Part shown: piece by piece, positions 1 to 8,698 of the stretch
Layout: each line of letters starts with the position of its first letter
Numbering within the stretch: position 1 is the first letter of the stretch
Source of the DNA: Actinomadura mexicana
GTDB taxonomy: Bacteria > Actinomycetota > Actinomycetes > Streptosporangiales > Streptosporangiaceae
Length of the DNA stretch: 64,000 nucleotides
Direction: 5' to 3'
NCBI RefSeq assembly: GCF_900188105.1
Contig: NZ_FZNP01000001.1
Span: forward strand, 868,001 to 932,000
Notes under the pieces: generated by a model
Databases searched by the model: none
What the model saw: the letters and a program-made list of their open reading frames with translations, nothing else
What the model was told of the DNA's origin: nothing
Program-made: the position numbers and the translations under genes

Positions 1-2281
1 TGCCCGCGCCGAACGCGGCGAGCGTGGCGAGGGCGATCGCGGTGCCGAGGACGGCGGCGATCAAGGCGACGGCGAGCGTCTCCCACCCGAGCATCGCCAT
101 GAGCTGGCGCCGGGTCGTCCCGACCAGGCGCAGCAGGGCGAACTCGCGGGACCGGCCGGCGGTGGCCATCGCGAGGGTGTTCACCACGGCGATCGCGGTG
201 AAGGCGATGATCAGCCCCATGGCGACGTAGGCGATCTCCGCGTTGCCCGCCGGCCCGGCCTCGGCGAGCGCGCCCGGGGCCGCGACCGGGAGACCGCGCG
301 GAGGACCGCCCGCGATCAGCAGCGTGCCGCGGGGGTCGTCGACATGGGCGGCCAGCAGGTCGCGGTCGACGGTCAGGTCGCCGAAGCCGAGGCCGCGCCC
401 GTAGACCGCGATCACGGTGGGAGCGAACGGAGTGCCGTCGCCGAGGGTGAGCGGCAGCCGGTCCCCGGGCCCGACGCCGAGGCGCCGGGCGGCGGTGGCG
501 CTGACCGCGATGCCGGAGGCGTCCAGGCGGTCGAGCGACCCCGCCCGGACGTCCAGGTCCAGGGTGCGGTCGAGGCCCTCCGGCGTGACGCCCTGGACGC
601 CGTAGTTCTCCAGGCCGACCCGGACGGTGCCGTGCAGGACCTCGGTCACGGCGGTCACGCCGGGCGTCCGCCGGATCCGCTCGGCGGTGCCGTGCGGGAT
701 CCCGGGACCGGCGGCGTGCGCGGCGAGCGTGCCCTCGCGCGCCTGCCGTGTCGCGGCGTGGCCGATCGTCGTCTGAACGAACAGGATCGTCGCGGTCAGC
801 CCGATCATCAGCGTCAGCGGGGTGACGACGGACGCCAGGCGCCGCGCGCCCGCGGCGAGGTTGGCCGCCGCCAGGAGCCCGCCGCCCGGGAGGAGCCGGA
901 GCGGGACGGCGAGCACGGCGATCGCGGCCCGGACGACGGCGGGGCCGAGGATCGCGACGGCCGCGGTCCAGACGATCGTGGTCAGCATCGTCACCGGGCT
1001 GGACGCCGCCTCCGTGTCGAGGTGCGCCAGCAGCACCGTCAGGGCGGCGGCCCCGGCCGCGACGGCCAGTCCGGCCGCGGTCCGGACGGCGCCGAGCCGG
1101 GCGCGGCCCGTCGCCGCGTCGCCGAGGGCCTCGACGGGACGGACCCGGGCCGCCCCGCGGGCGGTGATCCGGGCGGCGGCCACGGCCGCGAGGACGGTGG
1201 CGAGCGCGGCGGCGAGCGGCGGGAACGGGCCGACGACGAGGTCCAGGTTCGGCGGGAGGGCGCCGAGCCCGCGGAACTCGTCCCGCAGCCGGAACGCCAG
1301 CGGCAGGCCGGCCGCCGCGCCGAGCGGTCCCGCGAGAAGCCCGACCAGCAGCGCCTCGCCCCCGATCATCCGGCGGACCTGCCGCGGCGTCGCGGCGACC
1401 GCCCGCAGCACCGCGATCTCCCGCTCCCGCTGCCGCACCGACAGCGCGAACGTCCCGGACACCACGAGGACGGCGACGAGCAGGGCCGTCCCGCCGAGGG
1501 CGCCGCCCAGGGAGATGAGCTTGACGCGCGCCTTCTCCGCGCCGAGGAATTCCGCCCGGCCCCGGTCGCCGCCGGTGTGGACGGTCGCCGTGGTGCCGCG
1601 CACGGCCTCCTCGACGGCCCGGGCGGGGCCGTGGGCGCCGACGGCGGTGACCATGCCGTCGTGGCCGGACAGGCGGGCCGCCTGAGCCGTCGAGAAGAAG
1701 ACGGCGGTCTGGTGCGCGAGCGCCTGCCGGGTCACGCCCACGACACGGTAGGTGCCGGGGACGGCGGACTCGACCCGCACCGCCGTGCCCGGGTGCAGGC
1801 GGCGGGCGCGCGCCGTGGCGGCGTCGACCACGATCTCGTCGTCCGCGGCCGGGGCGCGGCCCTCGCGGAGGGTGAACGGGGTGAGCGCCGCGGACTCCCA
1901 CCCGTGGCCGGAGGACGGGCGGCCGTCCACGGCGGCGCCGATCTCGGCGGGGAACGTCACCTCGGTGACGACGCCCCGGACGCCGTCCGCCGCCCGGACC
2001 CTCGCGGCGACCGAGGCGGGCAGCCAGACGCGCTCGGCGAGCGGCTTGGCCTTGTGCTTGCGCTTGCCCTTCTTCTTGACGGTCACCTGGTGGACGGACT
2101 GGTCGCCGGTGACGACGACCGGCGCCCCCGCGTACCGCTCGGGCGCGACGGAGCCGCGCAGGCCGGTGTCGAGCAGGATGCCGCACGCGCAGACCAGGGC
2201 CGCCGCGCACAGCAGCGCGGCGAACGCCCCCGCGAAGCCCGCCTTGCGATGGCGCAGCGTGCCGAGCACGAGTCCGATCAT
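1..2281 (-). CDS. FtsX-like ABC transporter permease (partial; C-terminus beyond window)
   Basis: This is the membrane subunit of an ABC exporter of the FtsX/MacB-like type. The frame is open from the ATG at 2281 to the window edge (about 760 codons). An N-terminal hydrophobic helix (about residues 13-32) is followed by a long extracytoplasmic region, and the visible end is again a hydrophobic helix. The ATG overlaps the stop of the upstream ATPase gene in a TGATG junction, so the two are translationally coupled and probably form one transporter. A very basic stretch (KKKGKRKHKAK, about residues 55-70) lies in the extracytoplasmic part, which is unusual. The substrate cannot be told from sequence; lipid or antimicrobial-peptide export is common in the family. 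Confidence 0.85.
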   Translation of the reverse strand, partial: MIGLVLGTLRHRKAGFAGAFAALLCAAALVCACGILLDTGLRGSVAPERYAGAPVVVTGDQSVHQVTVKKKGKRKHKAKPLAERVWLPASVAARVRAADGVRGVVTEVTFPAEIGAAVDGRPSSGHGWESAALTPFTLREGRAPAADDEIVVDAATARARRLHPGTAVRVESAVPGTYRVVGVTRQALAHQTAVFFSTAQAARLSGHDGMVTAVGAHGPARAVEEAVRGTTATVHTGGDRGRAEFLGAEKARVKLISLGGALGGTALLVAVLVVSGTFALSVRQREREIAVLRAVAATPRQVRRMIGGEALLVGLLAGPLGAAAGLPLAFRLRDEFRGLGALPPNLDLVVGPFPPLAAALATVLAAVAAARITARGAARVRPVEALGDAATGRARLGAVRTAAGLAVAAGAAALTVLLAHLDTEAASSPVTMLTTIVWTAAVAILGPAVVRAAIAVLAVPLRLLPGGGLLAAANLAAGARRLASVVTPLTLMIGLTATILFVQTTIGHAATRQAREGTLAAHAAGPGIPHGTAERIRRTPGVTAVTEVLHGTVRVGLENYGVQGVTPEGLDRTLDLDVRAGSLDRLDASGIAVSATAARRLGVGPGDRLPLTLGDGTPFAPTVIAVYGRGLGFGDLTVDRDLLAAHVDDPRGTLLIAGGPPRGLPVAAPGALAEAGPAGNAEIAYVAMGLIIAFTAIAVVNTLAMATAGRSREFALLRLVGTTRRQLMAMLGWETLAVALIAAVLGTAIALATLAAFGAG

Positions 2282-3018
2282 CACTTCCACGCTCCCAGCC
2301 GGGTCATGCGGGCGGCGACCTTGTCGCTGGACGGGGCGTCCATCGTGTCGACGATCCGTCCGTCCGCCAGGAACAGCACCGTGTCGGCGTAGGAGGCGGC
2401 GACCGGGTCGTGCGTGACCATCACCACCGTCTGGCCCATGCCGTCCACGGCCTCGCGCAGCAGCGTCAGCACGTCCCGGGCCGTCACCGTGTCGAGCGCG
2501 CCCGTGGGCTCGTCCCCGAACACCACGTCCGGGCGCGTCACCAGGGCACGTGCGATCGCGACCCGCTGCTGCTGCCCGCCGGACAGCTGCCCGGGCCGGT
2601 GCCCGGTCCGGTCCGCCAGCCCGACGCGGGCGACCACCTCGGTGAGCCACGCCTTGTCCGGGCGCGTGCGCGACAGGCGGAGCGGAAGGGTGATGTTCTG
2701 CTCCACGGTCAGCGACGACACCAGGTTGAACGCCTGGAACACGAAGCCGACGCGCTGCCTGCGCAGCTCGGTCAGCCTCGTCTCGTTCATGGAGGACAGT
2801 TCGGTGTCCCCCAGCCGGACCGTGCCGGAGGTGGGCGTGTCGAGACCGGCGGCGCAGTGCAGGAAGGTGCTCTTGCCCGAACCCGACGGCCCCATCACCG
2901 CCGTGAGGCGGCCCCGCGGGAGGGACGCCGTCACCTCCCGCAGCGCCGCCACCGCTCCCCTACCTCGTCCGTAGACCTTGCTCACCGCGTTCATGCGCAC
3001 CGCGTCGTTCATGCCCAT
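2281..3018 (-). CDS. ABC transporter ATP-binding protein (MacB/LolD type)
   Basis: This 245-residue ATPase energises the coupled FtsX-like permease. It has a Walker A motif (GPSGSGKS), signature LSGGQQQR, Walker B followed by DEPTGALD, and an H-loop (VTHDP). DEPTGALD is typical of the MacB/LolD/FtsE branch that pairs with FtsX-type permeases. A second in-frame ATG lies two codons inside the first and could be the true start. The gene is divergent from the response regulator at 3135, with about 116 bp between them, and a kinase gene lies beyond. Two-component control of the transporter is therefore likely but is inferred from position. Confidence 0.9.
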   Translation of the reverse strand: MGMNDAVRMNAVSKVYGRGRGAVAALREVTASLPRGRLTAVMGPSGSGKSTFLHCAAGLDTPTSGTVRLGDTELSSMNETRLTELRRQRVGFVFQAFNLVSSLTVEQNITLPLRLSRTRPDKAWLTEVVARVGLADRTGHRPGQLSGGQQQRVAIARALVTRPDVVFGDEPTGALDTVTARDVLTLLREAVDGMGQTVVMVTHDPVAASYADTVLFLADGRIVDTMDAPSSDKVAARMTRLGAWK

Positions 3019-3134
3019 CAGTCTCGTGACCTGCGGTTCCGGCCACCAGAGTGGAGATCACCGGCCACCCGTGACCTCGTCACGGGTGCGGGCGTGACGC
3101 CGTCCGGGCGGCCGGCGCCTGGTAGACATGAGCC

Positions 3135-3740
3135 GTGATCAAGGTGCTTCTCGCCGACGACCACCACGTGGTGCGCGGCGCCCTCGCCGCGCTGCTGGCG
3201 CTCGAACCCGACCTCACCGTGGTCGCCGAGGTCGAGCGCGGGGACGAGGTGCTGCCCGCGGCCCGCTCGGCCCGTCCCGACGTCGCCGTGCTGGACATCG
3301 ACATGCCGGGCCTGGACGGCCTCGCGGCGGCGGCGGCGCTGCGCGAGGCCGTCCCCGACGTCGCGACACTCGTGCTCACCGGGCACGGCAAGCCCGGTCA
3401 CCTGCGCCGCGCCCTGACGGCGGGCGTCCGCGGCTTCCTGCTGAAGACGGCGCCGCCGGAGGAGCTGGCCGCCGGCATCCGCAGGGTCGCCGCCGGGGAG
3501 CGGGTCCTCGACCCGAGCCTCGCGCTCACCGCCTGGGACCTCGCCGACAACCCGCTCACCCCGCGCGAGACCGACGTGCTGCGGCTCGCGGCGGAGGGCG
3601 CGGACGCCCCGGAGATCGCCGGGCGCCTCCACCTGTCCGCCGGGACGGTGCGCAACTACCTGACGGCCGCCGTCACCAAGCTCGACGCCCGCAACCGCAC
3701 CGACGCCGCGCGCATCGCGCGGGAGGCGGGCTGGCTCTAG
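3135..3740 (+). CDS. NarL/LuxR-family response regulator
   Basis: This is a 201-residue two-component response regulator starting at GTG. The receiver domain (about residues 1-118) has the acidic pair ADDHH and the phosphoacceptor context VLDIDMPGLDG. The C-terminal LuxR helix-turn-helix begins near LTPRETDVLRLAAEG. It is the presumed partner of the DesK-like kinase that converges on it. The two genes overlap by four bases, sharing a CTAG in which each strand reads TAG. It probably regulates the divergent ABC transporter (inference). Confidence 0.9.
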   Translation: MIKVLLADDHHVVRGALAALLALEPDLTVVAEVERGDEVLPAARSARPDVAVLDIDMPGLDGLAAAAALREAVPDVATLVLTGHGKPGHLRRALTAGVRGFLLKTAPPEELAAGIRRVAAGERVLDPSLALTAWDLADNPLTPRETDVLRLAAEGADAPEIAGRLHLSAGTVRNYLTAAVTKLDARNRTDAARIAREAGWL

Positions 3741-5845
3741 CCGATCCTCGCCTCCAGCCGGAAGCATCCCTTCCCGTCGGCGCGCACGCTGAGCGTTCCC
3801 CCCGCCGAGGCGAGCCGCGTGGTCAGATTCCCGATGCCGGCGCCGGGGGCGGTCCGGGGAGCCGCCGGGTCGAGCCCGTCGTTCTCCACGACCAGCCAGA
3901 CGGCGCCGCCGTCCCGTCCGGTCGCGATCGTGCTGCGGGTGGCGGCGCTGTGGCGGAGCACGTTGGTCACCGCCTCGCGCAGGACCGTGCCGAGTACCGC
4001 CGACACGCGACCGTCCAGGACCGGGTGCCCGAGGACGGTCTCGACCTCGACCCCGGCGGCCGCCAGCACCGACCGCGCCGACGCCGCCTCCCCGTCCAGT
4101 GTGAGCTCGGCGTCCCCGCCGGTCGCGGTGCGCAGGTCGCCGCGGGCCTGCTCGGCCATGCCGACGACCTCGGCGAGCTCCGCGCGGGAGCGCTCCGGGT
4201 CCACCCGGGCGAGCCGGCGGGCCAGCTCGCACTTGAGCAGGATCGCGGCCAGGCTGTGCCCGAGCAGGTCGTGCAGGTCCCGGGCGGCCCGCAGCCGTTC
4301 CTGGACGGTCGCCGCCCTCGCCAGCTCGTCCCCGGCCGCCCGCAGGTCCCGCACCAGCCGCGCCAGCCGGACGAGCCCGTACACCACCAGGCCCGTCACC
4401 AGCGTGCTGATCACGTAGTTGGCGACCGCCGCCGTGCCGAGCCCGAGGGCCCGCGCGGCGACGCCGGTCGCCGCCATGCACGCCGCCACGAGGGGGACCG
4501 CGGCCCATGCCGGGAGCCCGACCAGGAACGTCCCGGCGAGGAACCCGGCGACGCCCAGCCACGCCTTCCCGAAGACGGCGAGGGGAGCGAAGCCGAGGAC
4601 CGCCAGGATCGGCGGCCACCACCGGGGCCGCCCGCGCCCGGCCCAGAGCAGCTGCACCGCCGAGATCAGCGCCAGCCCCGCGGCGGCGGCCGGCCACAGC
4701 GGCCCCCACGCGACCAGCAGCAGCCCCTTGACGGAGAACCCCGCCAGGACGGCGGCCAGCAGCGCGAGCGAGAGCCGGTAGGCCGCCCGGTCGGGCAGGC
4801 TCACCGCGGGCTCCCCCGCGGCGACGGCGGCCTCCACCGCGAAGCGGCCGTCCTCGTCCAGGCCGGCCGAGAAGGTCCCGCCCGCGGCGCGCACCCGTCC
4901 CGCCGCCGCCTCCAGTCCGTCCGCGCCGCGCTCGGCCGTCCGGACGCCGTCGTTGACCACCCGCAACCCGACGAGGCCGCCCCGCTCCGACGTCGCGACC
5001 AGGCAGGTCCGCGCGGAACCGGCGCGCACCACGTCCGTGACCGCCTCGCGCAGCACCGTCGCCAGCAGCGCCCCGGCCGGGCCGAGCGGCTCCCGGTGCC
5101 CCTCGCGCACCTCGGCCCGGACGTCCGCCGCCTCCAGCAGCGCCCGCGCCGCCGCCATCTCGGGGGCGAGCGACATGCTCCGCAGGTCGGCCGCGGCGGT
5201 GCGCGCCCTGTTCAGCGACTCCCTGGCCACCGCCAGCACGTCCGCGATGCCCTCCGGCCGGTCGAGCGCGCGCCGGCTGCCCGCCGAGATCGCCCGCAGG
5301 CCGTCGCCGAGCCCGCCGTCCAGCTCCGCCGCGATCCGCAGCCGCTCCCGCTCCACGGCCGCCACGGTGAGGGGCAGCCGGGCCGCCGCGACGTCGTCCG
5401 CCCGGTCCGCCAGCCGCACCAGCCCGTAGACCACGAGCCCGGTCAGCAGGCAGGTGATCGTGACGTCGGCGCTCGCGCCGCCGCGCAGGGCGTCCGCGAG
5501 CGCCGCGCTCGCCAGGACGCAGGCGGCGGCCGGCCAGGCGCCCGCGAGCAGCAGCGACCCGACGACGAAGCCGAGGACTCCCGCCGACGTCCCGAACGCG
5601 ATGACGCCCGTGTAGGCGGCCGCCGCCTGCGCCGGCAGGCTCCAGCCGCGCCGTCTCCGCCAGTGCGGCACGACCTGGACGAACTGGGCCAGCACGACCA
5701 CCACCACGAGCGCGGTCGCCGCGGCCACCCGCGCGGCGCCCTCCGTCCGCGAGGGCGCCGCCAGCGCGTACACCGCGGCGAACGAGGCGAGCACCACCCC
5801 GACGATCACCCGCGCCGACCGCGGCCCCGGTACCGCCCCTGCCAC
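3737..5845 (-). CDS. Tandem-duplicated DesK-like sensor histidine kinase, first kinase module degenerate
   Basis: From the GTG at 5845 this is a 702-residue membrane kinase made of two copies of the same architecture: membrane helices ending in the shared motif TGLVVYGLVRLA, then a HisKA_3-like and HATPase-like region. The second copy looks catalytic: DLHDLLGH with His525, N-box REAVTNVLRHS, G-boxes VVENDG and GAGIGNL. In the first copy the phosphoacceptor position is Asp176 (ELDGGLGD), the N-box reads REAVTDVVRAG and the glycine boxes are eroded. The first half is probably a regulatory pseudokinase. The frame stays open upstream of 5845, but that extension is overprinted by other features and lacks domain content. 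The partner is probably the convergent regulator at 3135. Confidence 0.85.
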   Translation of the reverse strand: MAGAVPGPRSARVIVGVVLASFAAVYALAAPSRTEGAARVAAATALVVVVVLAQFVQVVPHWRRRRGWSLPAQAAAAYTGVIAFGTSAGVLGFVVGSLLLAGAWPAAACVLASAALADALRGGASADVTITCLLTGLVVYGLVRLADRADDVAAARLPLTVAAVERERLRIAAELDGGLGDGLRAISAGSRRALDRPEGIADVLAVARESLNRARTAAADLRSMSLAPEMAAARALLEAADVRAEVREGHREPLGPAGALLATVLREAVTDVVRAGSARTCLVATSERGGLVGLRVVNDGVRTAERGADGLEAAAGRVRAAGGTFSAGLDEDGRFAVEAAVAAGEPAVSLPDRAAYRLSLALLAAVLAGFSVKGLLLVAWGPLWPAAAAGLALISAVQLLWAGRGRPRWWPPILAVLGFAPLAVFGKAWLGVAGFLAGTFLVGLPAWAAVPLVAACMAATGVAARALGLGTAAVANYVISTLVTGLVVYGLVRLARLVRDLRAAGDELARAATVQERLRAARDLHDLLGHSLAAILLKCELARRLARVDPERSRAELAEVVGMAEQARGDLRTATGGDAELTLDGEAASARSVLAAAGVEVETVLGHPVLDGRVSAVLGTVLREAVTNVLRHSAATRSTIATGRDGGAVWLVVENDGLDPAAPRTAPGAGIGNLTTRLASAGGTLSVRADGKGCFRLEARIG

Positions 5846-6271
5846 CCCGTCCCCCGCTTCCCGGCCCGAGGGCCGCCGTCCCCGCCGCCCGTGCCCGCGA
5901 GTCCGGTCACGGCGACGGGTGCCAGCGTACGAGCCGGGGCGGGCGGCCCCGAACTCCGTCAGGAGTCGCCGGTCTTCAAGGCCGACCATCCGGCGGCCCA
6001 GGAATGCAGGAAGGGGCTGCTGGAGGCGGCCGGGATACCGGTGCCGGAGGACGTCGTCCCCGCGCACCTGTGGCGGCGGGACGACGCGCTGCGGCCGTTC
6101 GGCTTCTTCCGGCTGGTCAGGGCGGCCGTCACGGGATGACCGGCGATTTCGCCGATGTCCCGGGGCGCGCCGCGCGCCGAGAATGTGCGCGTCCAGGAGC
6201 CGGGTGACCGGCCCCGCCCCGTTTCGGAGCCGGCCCTCCGGCTCCGCCCCCCGGAACAGGAGCGACACGAC
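5846..6271. other. Intergenic region between kinase and polyester hydrolase
   Basis: This 426-bp stretch holds the divergent start region of the kinase, a short coding-like remnant (listed separately) and the leader of the hydrolase gene. A small perfect inverted repeat (GGCGA-TT-TCGCC, 6142-6153) lies upstream of the hydrolase. AGGAG at 6258-6262 is its ribosome binding site. I see no confident promoter hexamers. Confidence 0.5.
5891..6139 (+). pseudogene. Short coding-like remnant, unknown
   Basis: A frame ending at the TGA at 6137-6139 has coding-like codon use over its last 55 codons, ending ...FGFFRLVRAAVTG. Third positions there are almost all G or C. The only in-frame start with reasonable spacing is a GTG at 5891, but codons between 5891 and about 5965 do not show the bias. 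That fits the tail of a truncated gene better than a complete small gene. No domain is recognised, and a genuine small protein of about 82 residues remains possible. Confidence 0.3.
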
Positions 6272-7147
6272 GTGCCCACCCTCACCGCACGCGCGGCGAA
6301 GACGGCGCTGGCCGCGGCGCTGACCGCGGCCGCCCTCGCCGTCCCCCAGACCGCACAGGCCGCCGACAACCCCTACGAGCGCGGCCCCGCCCCGACGCGG
6401 CAGAGCATCGAGGCCCTGCGCGGCCCGTTCGCGACGTCCCAGACGAGCGTCTCGTCCCTCGGCGTCACCGGCTTCGGCGGCGGGACGATCTACTACCCGA
6501 CCAGCACCGCCGAGGGCACCTTCGGCGCGGTCGCGGTGGCGCCCGGCTTCACCGCCGACCAGACCAGCATGGCCTGGCTCGGGCCGCGGCTCGCCTCGCA
6601 GGGGTTCGTCATCTTCACGATCGACACCCTCACCCGCCTCGACCAGCCCGACAGCCGCGCCCGGCAGCTGGAGGCCGCGCTGGACTACCTCACGCAGCGC
6701 AGCACCGTCCGGACCCGGATCGACACGACCCGGCTCGGCGTGATGGGCCACTCGATGGGCGGCGGCGGGACGCTGGAGGCCGCCGAGGACCGCCCGCAGC
6801 TGCAGGCCGCGATCCCGCTGACGCCGTGGGACCTGCAGAAGAACTTCTCGGACGTGCGCGTCCCCACCATGATCATCGGAGCTCAGGCGGACACGGTCGC
6901 TCCGGTCGCCAGCCACTCCCAGCCGTTCTACGCGAGCATCCCGGCGGCGTCGGAGAAGGCGTACCTGGAGCTGGCGGGCGCCAGCCACTTCGCGCCCAAC
7001 ACCTCGAACACGACGATCGCGAAGTACAGCATCTCCTGGCTCAAGCGGTACATCGACAACGACACCCGCTACGACCAGTTCCTGTGCCCGGCCCCCTCGC
7101 GCGACCTCACCATCTCCGAGTACCGGGACACCTGCCCCAACTCCTGA
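6272..7147 (+). CDS. Secreted polyester hydrolase (cutinase / PET hydrolase-like)
   Basis: This is an alpha/beta hydrolase of the Thermobifida cutinase/LCC family, which cleaves cutin and synthetic polyesters. The GTG at 6272 is chosen because AGGAG lies 9 nt upstream and it gives a signal peptide ending AQA (cleavage after residue 30). The 291-residue precursor gives a 261-residue mature enzyme, the family's usual size. Catalytic residues are Ser161 in GHSMGGG, Asp207 (QADTVAP) and His239 (ASHFAP). Family signatures [15 protein letters not shown] and the C-terminal cysteine pair (Cys272, Cys288) are present. The oxyanion/aromatic-clamp position, Tyr in TfCut2 and LCC, is Phe93. The loop after Trp186 reads [10 protein letters not shown], as in Ideonella PETase rather than the WH of LCC. 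Activity on PET is inferred, not shown. Confidence 0.93.
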   Translation: MPTLTARAAKTALAAALTAAALAVPQTAQAADNPYERGPAPTRQSIEALRGPFATSQTSVSSLGVTGFGGGTIYYPTSTAEGTFGAVAVAPGFTADQTSMAWLGPRLASQGFVIFTIDTLTRLDQPDSRARQLEAALDYLTQRSTVRTRIDTTRLGVMGHSMGGGGTLEAAEDRPQLQAAIPLTPWDLQKNFSDVRVPTMIIGAQADTVAPVASHSQPFYASIPAASEKAYLELAGASHFAPNTSNTTIAKYSISWLKRYIDNDTRYDQFLCPAPSRDLTISEYRDTCPNS

Positions 7148-7170
7148 CCCTGATCACCGACCGGACCGAC

Positions 7171-8427
7171 TCACCTGCCGGGCCGCCCGCCTCCCCGCGC
7201 GGGCGGCCCCTCGGCGTGCGGGCCGGGCGCGCCGTCCCCGGGGCCGTGCAGCCGCAGCGCGCTCAGCGCGAGGACGAGCTCGACCAGGTCGCCGGGCCGG
7301 GCGAGGGTCCGCCCGGTGAGCAGCTCGATCCTGCGGAGCCGGTTGAGGACGGTGTTGCGGTGGCAGAACAGCCGGTCGGCCGCGCGGGCCGCGGAGCCGC
7401 CGCACTCCAGCCAGGTCTCCAGCGTCGTCAGCAGGGCGTCGCGGAACCCGGGGTCGACGTCCCCGAGCCCCCCGAGCGCGACCTCCCCGAGGCGTCCGGC
7501 GAGGCGGGGCTGGGACAGCACGAGGGCGTCGGGGAGCCTGCGGTCCAGGCGGGCGATCTGGTTGCCGGGGCCGCGGCACGTCCGCAGCGCCAGCTCGGCG
7601 AACCAGCGGGCGCCGCCCAGCTCGGCGAGGTTGCCGACGACCGGGCTCACGCCGGCGTGCGACCGGGCGTAGGGGCGGACCGCGTCCACGAGGTCGTCGA
7701 GCTCGGCGGTGCCGAGCGCGACCAGCGCCACCTGGGCGTCGGTGCGCAGCCGCCAGATGAACCGCATCCCGCCGGTGTCGCCGGGCCGCCGGTTCACGCC
7801 GTCCCCGAAGCCGCCCTCCGCGCCGAGCATCACCACGGCGTAGCGGCCGGTCGCGGGCAGCCCGAGGACGGACGTGGCGGTCGCCAGCAGCCCGCCGTCG
7901 GCGCCCTGCCCGTCCAGGAGGGCGTCCACGATCGCCTGGACGCGCTCCTCGCTGCGCCGCGCGAGGTCCAGCTCGGTGCGGTGGTAGGCGGCGGCCGCCG
8001 CGCCGGACTGCTGGTCGATCGTGTCCCAGGTGCGGGTCGCCTGCCGGATCAGCGCCGCGACGTTCTCCGGGTCGTGCCGGCCGACGACCTCGACGACGGC
8101 CTCCCAGAACACCCGCCCGGCGAGCCGGTAGGAGCGCAGCAGCTGGTCGAGCGGCTGGCCCTGGTGCGCGCGCCGCTGCCCGAGCCGCCGCGCCCACTCC
8201 AGGTCGGCGCGGCCGCGATCGGGGTCCAGGATCGTCTTGAAGCCGTGCCCGAGCCCCGTGTGGCACATCTCCCACACGTCGTGGCGGAAGGCGTCGTCGC
8301 GGTCGCCGCGGTCACCCGACAGGATCTCGGCGGTGAGCCGGTCGGCGAGGTCGGGCAGCCGGTCCGCGAGCCGCAGCACCGCCTTGCGCATGATCGTGCG
8401 ATCGGCGTCCACCTGGCCGACGTTCAT
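7171..8427 (-). CDS. PucR-family transcriptional regulator
   Basis: This is a 418-residue regulator with the CdaR/PucR layout: an N-terminal RsbRD-like helical region, a central GGDEF-like segment without catalytic motifs, and a C-terminal helix-turn-helix (AARAADRLFCHRNTVLNRLRRIELLTGR). The ATG at 8427 is chosen over upstream in-frame starts because GGAGGT precedes it. PucR-type proteins usually activate catabolic genes. The target here is unknown, but it is convergent with the hydrolase and divergent from the LuxR-type regulator at 8699. Confidence 0.85.
   Translation of the reverse strand: MNVGQVDADRTIMRKAVLRLADRLPDLADRLTAEILSGDRGDRDDAFRHDVWEMCHTGLGHGFKTILDPDRGRADLEWARRLGQRRAHQGQPLDQLLRSYRLAGRVFWEAVVEVVGRHDPENVAALIRQATRTWDTIDQQSGAAAAAYHRTELDLARRSEERVQAIVDALLDGQGADGGLLATATSVLGLPATGRYAVVMLGAEGGFGDGVNRRPGDTGGMRFIWRLRTDAQVALVALGTAELDDLVDAVRPYARSHAGVSPVVGNLAELGGARWFAELALRTCRGPGNQIARLDRRLPDALVLSQPRLAGRLGEVALGGLGDVDPGFRDALLTTLETWLECGGSAARAADRLFCHRNTVLNRLRRIELLTGRTLARPGDLVELVLALSALRLHGPGDGAPGPHAEGPPARGGGRPGR
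7180..7209. terminator. Bidirectional hairpin terminator between convergent genes
   Basis: Perfect 11-bp arms (GGGCCGCCCGC / GCGGGCGGCCC) enclose an 8-nt loop just after the hydrolase stop. The hairpin lies inside the last codons of the opposing PucR gene. There is no U-tract, as is common in actinomycetes. Confidence 0.6.
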
Positions 8428-8698
8428 CGCGGGCCACCTCCAGCACCGGGCGCGCCCCGCACAACGCGGGGGCCTCATCGTGCCACCACGGGGGCGCACG
8501 GGCCATCCTGGGACGCCGACACTGTGCGCGCTCACAACCGGCGCCCGTCCCGATTGCGCCGGGTCCCCGAAACCGAAGCCCGCTCTGGACCGGTGCGGGG
8601 TGCCCGTGTTGACCTGAGGTCACCTTCCCTTTTGAGACCCCGTCCAATAGCTCCCGCGGCTCCCGGGCGAGGGTGGTTCCCGCCGAGGAGGGACCGGC

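Noticed and set aside
344..2392. 682-codon plus-strand open frame
   Set aside because: It is antisense to the FtsX-type permease, has an Arg/Gly/Asp-rich composition typical of GC-rich shadow frames, and contains no domain.
3128..6139. 1003-codon plus-strand open frame
   Set aside because: It mostly shadows the response regulator in another frame and the kinase on the other strand. Only its last ~55 codons look coding and are listed as a remnant.
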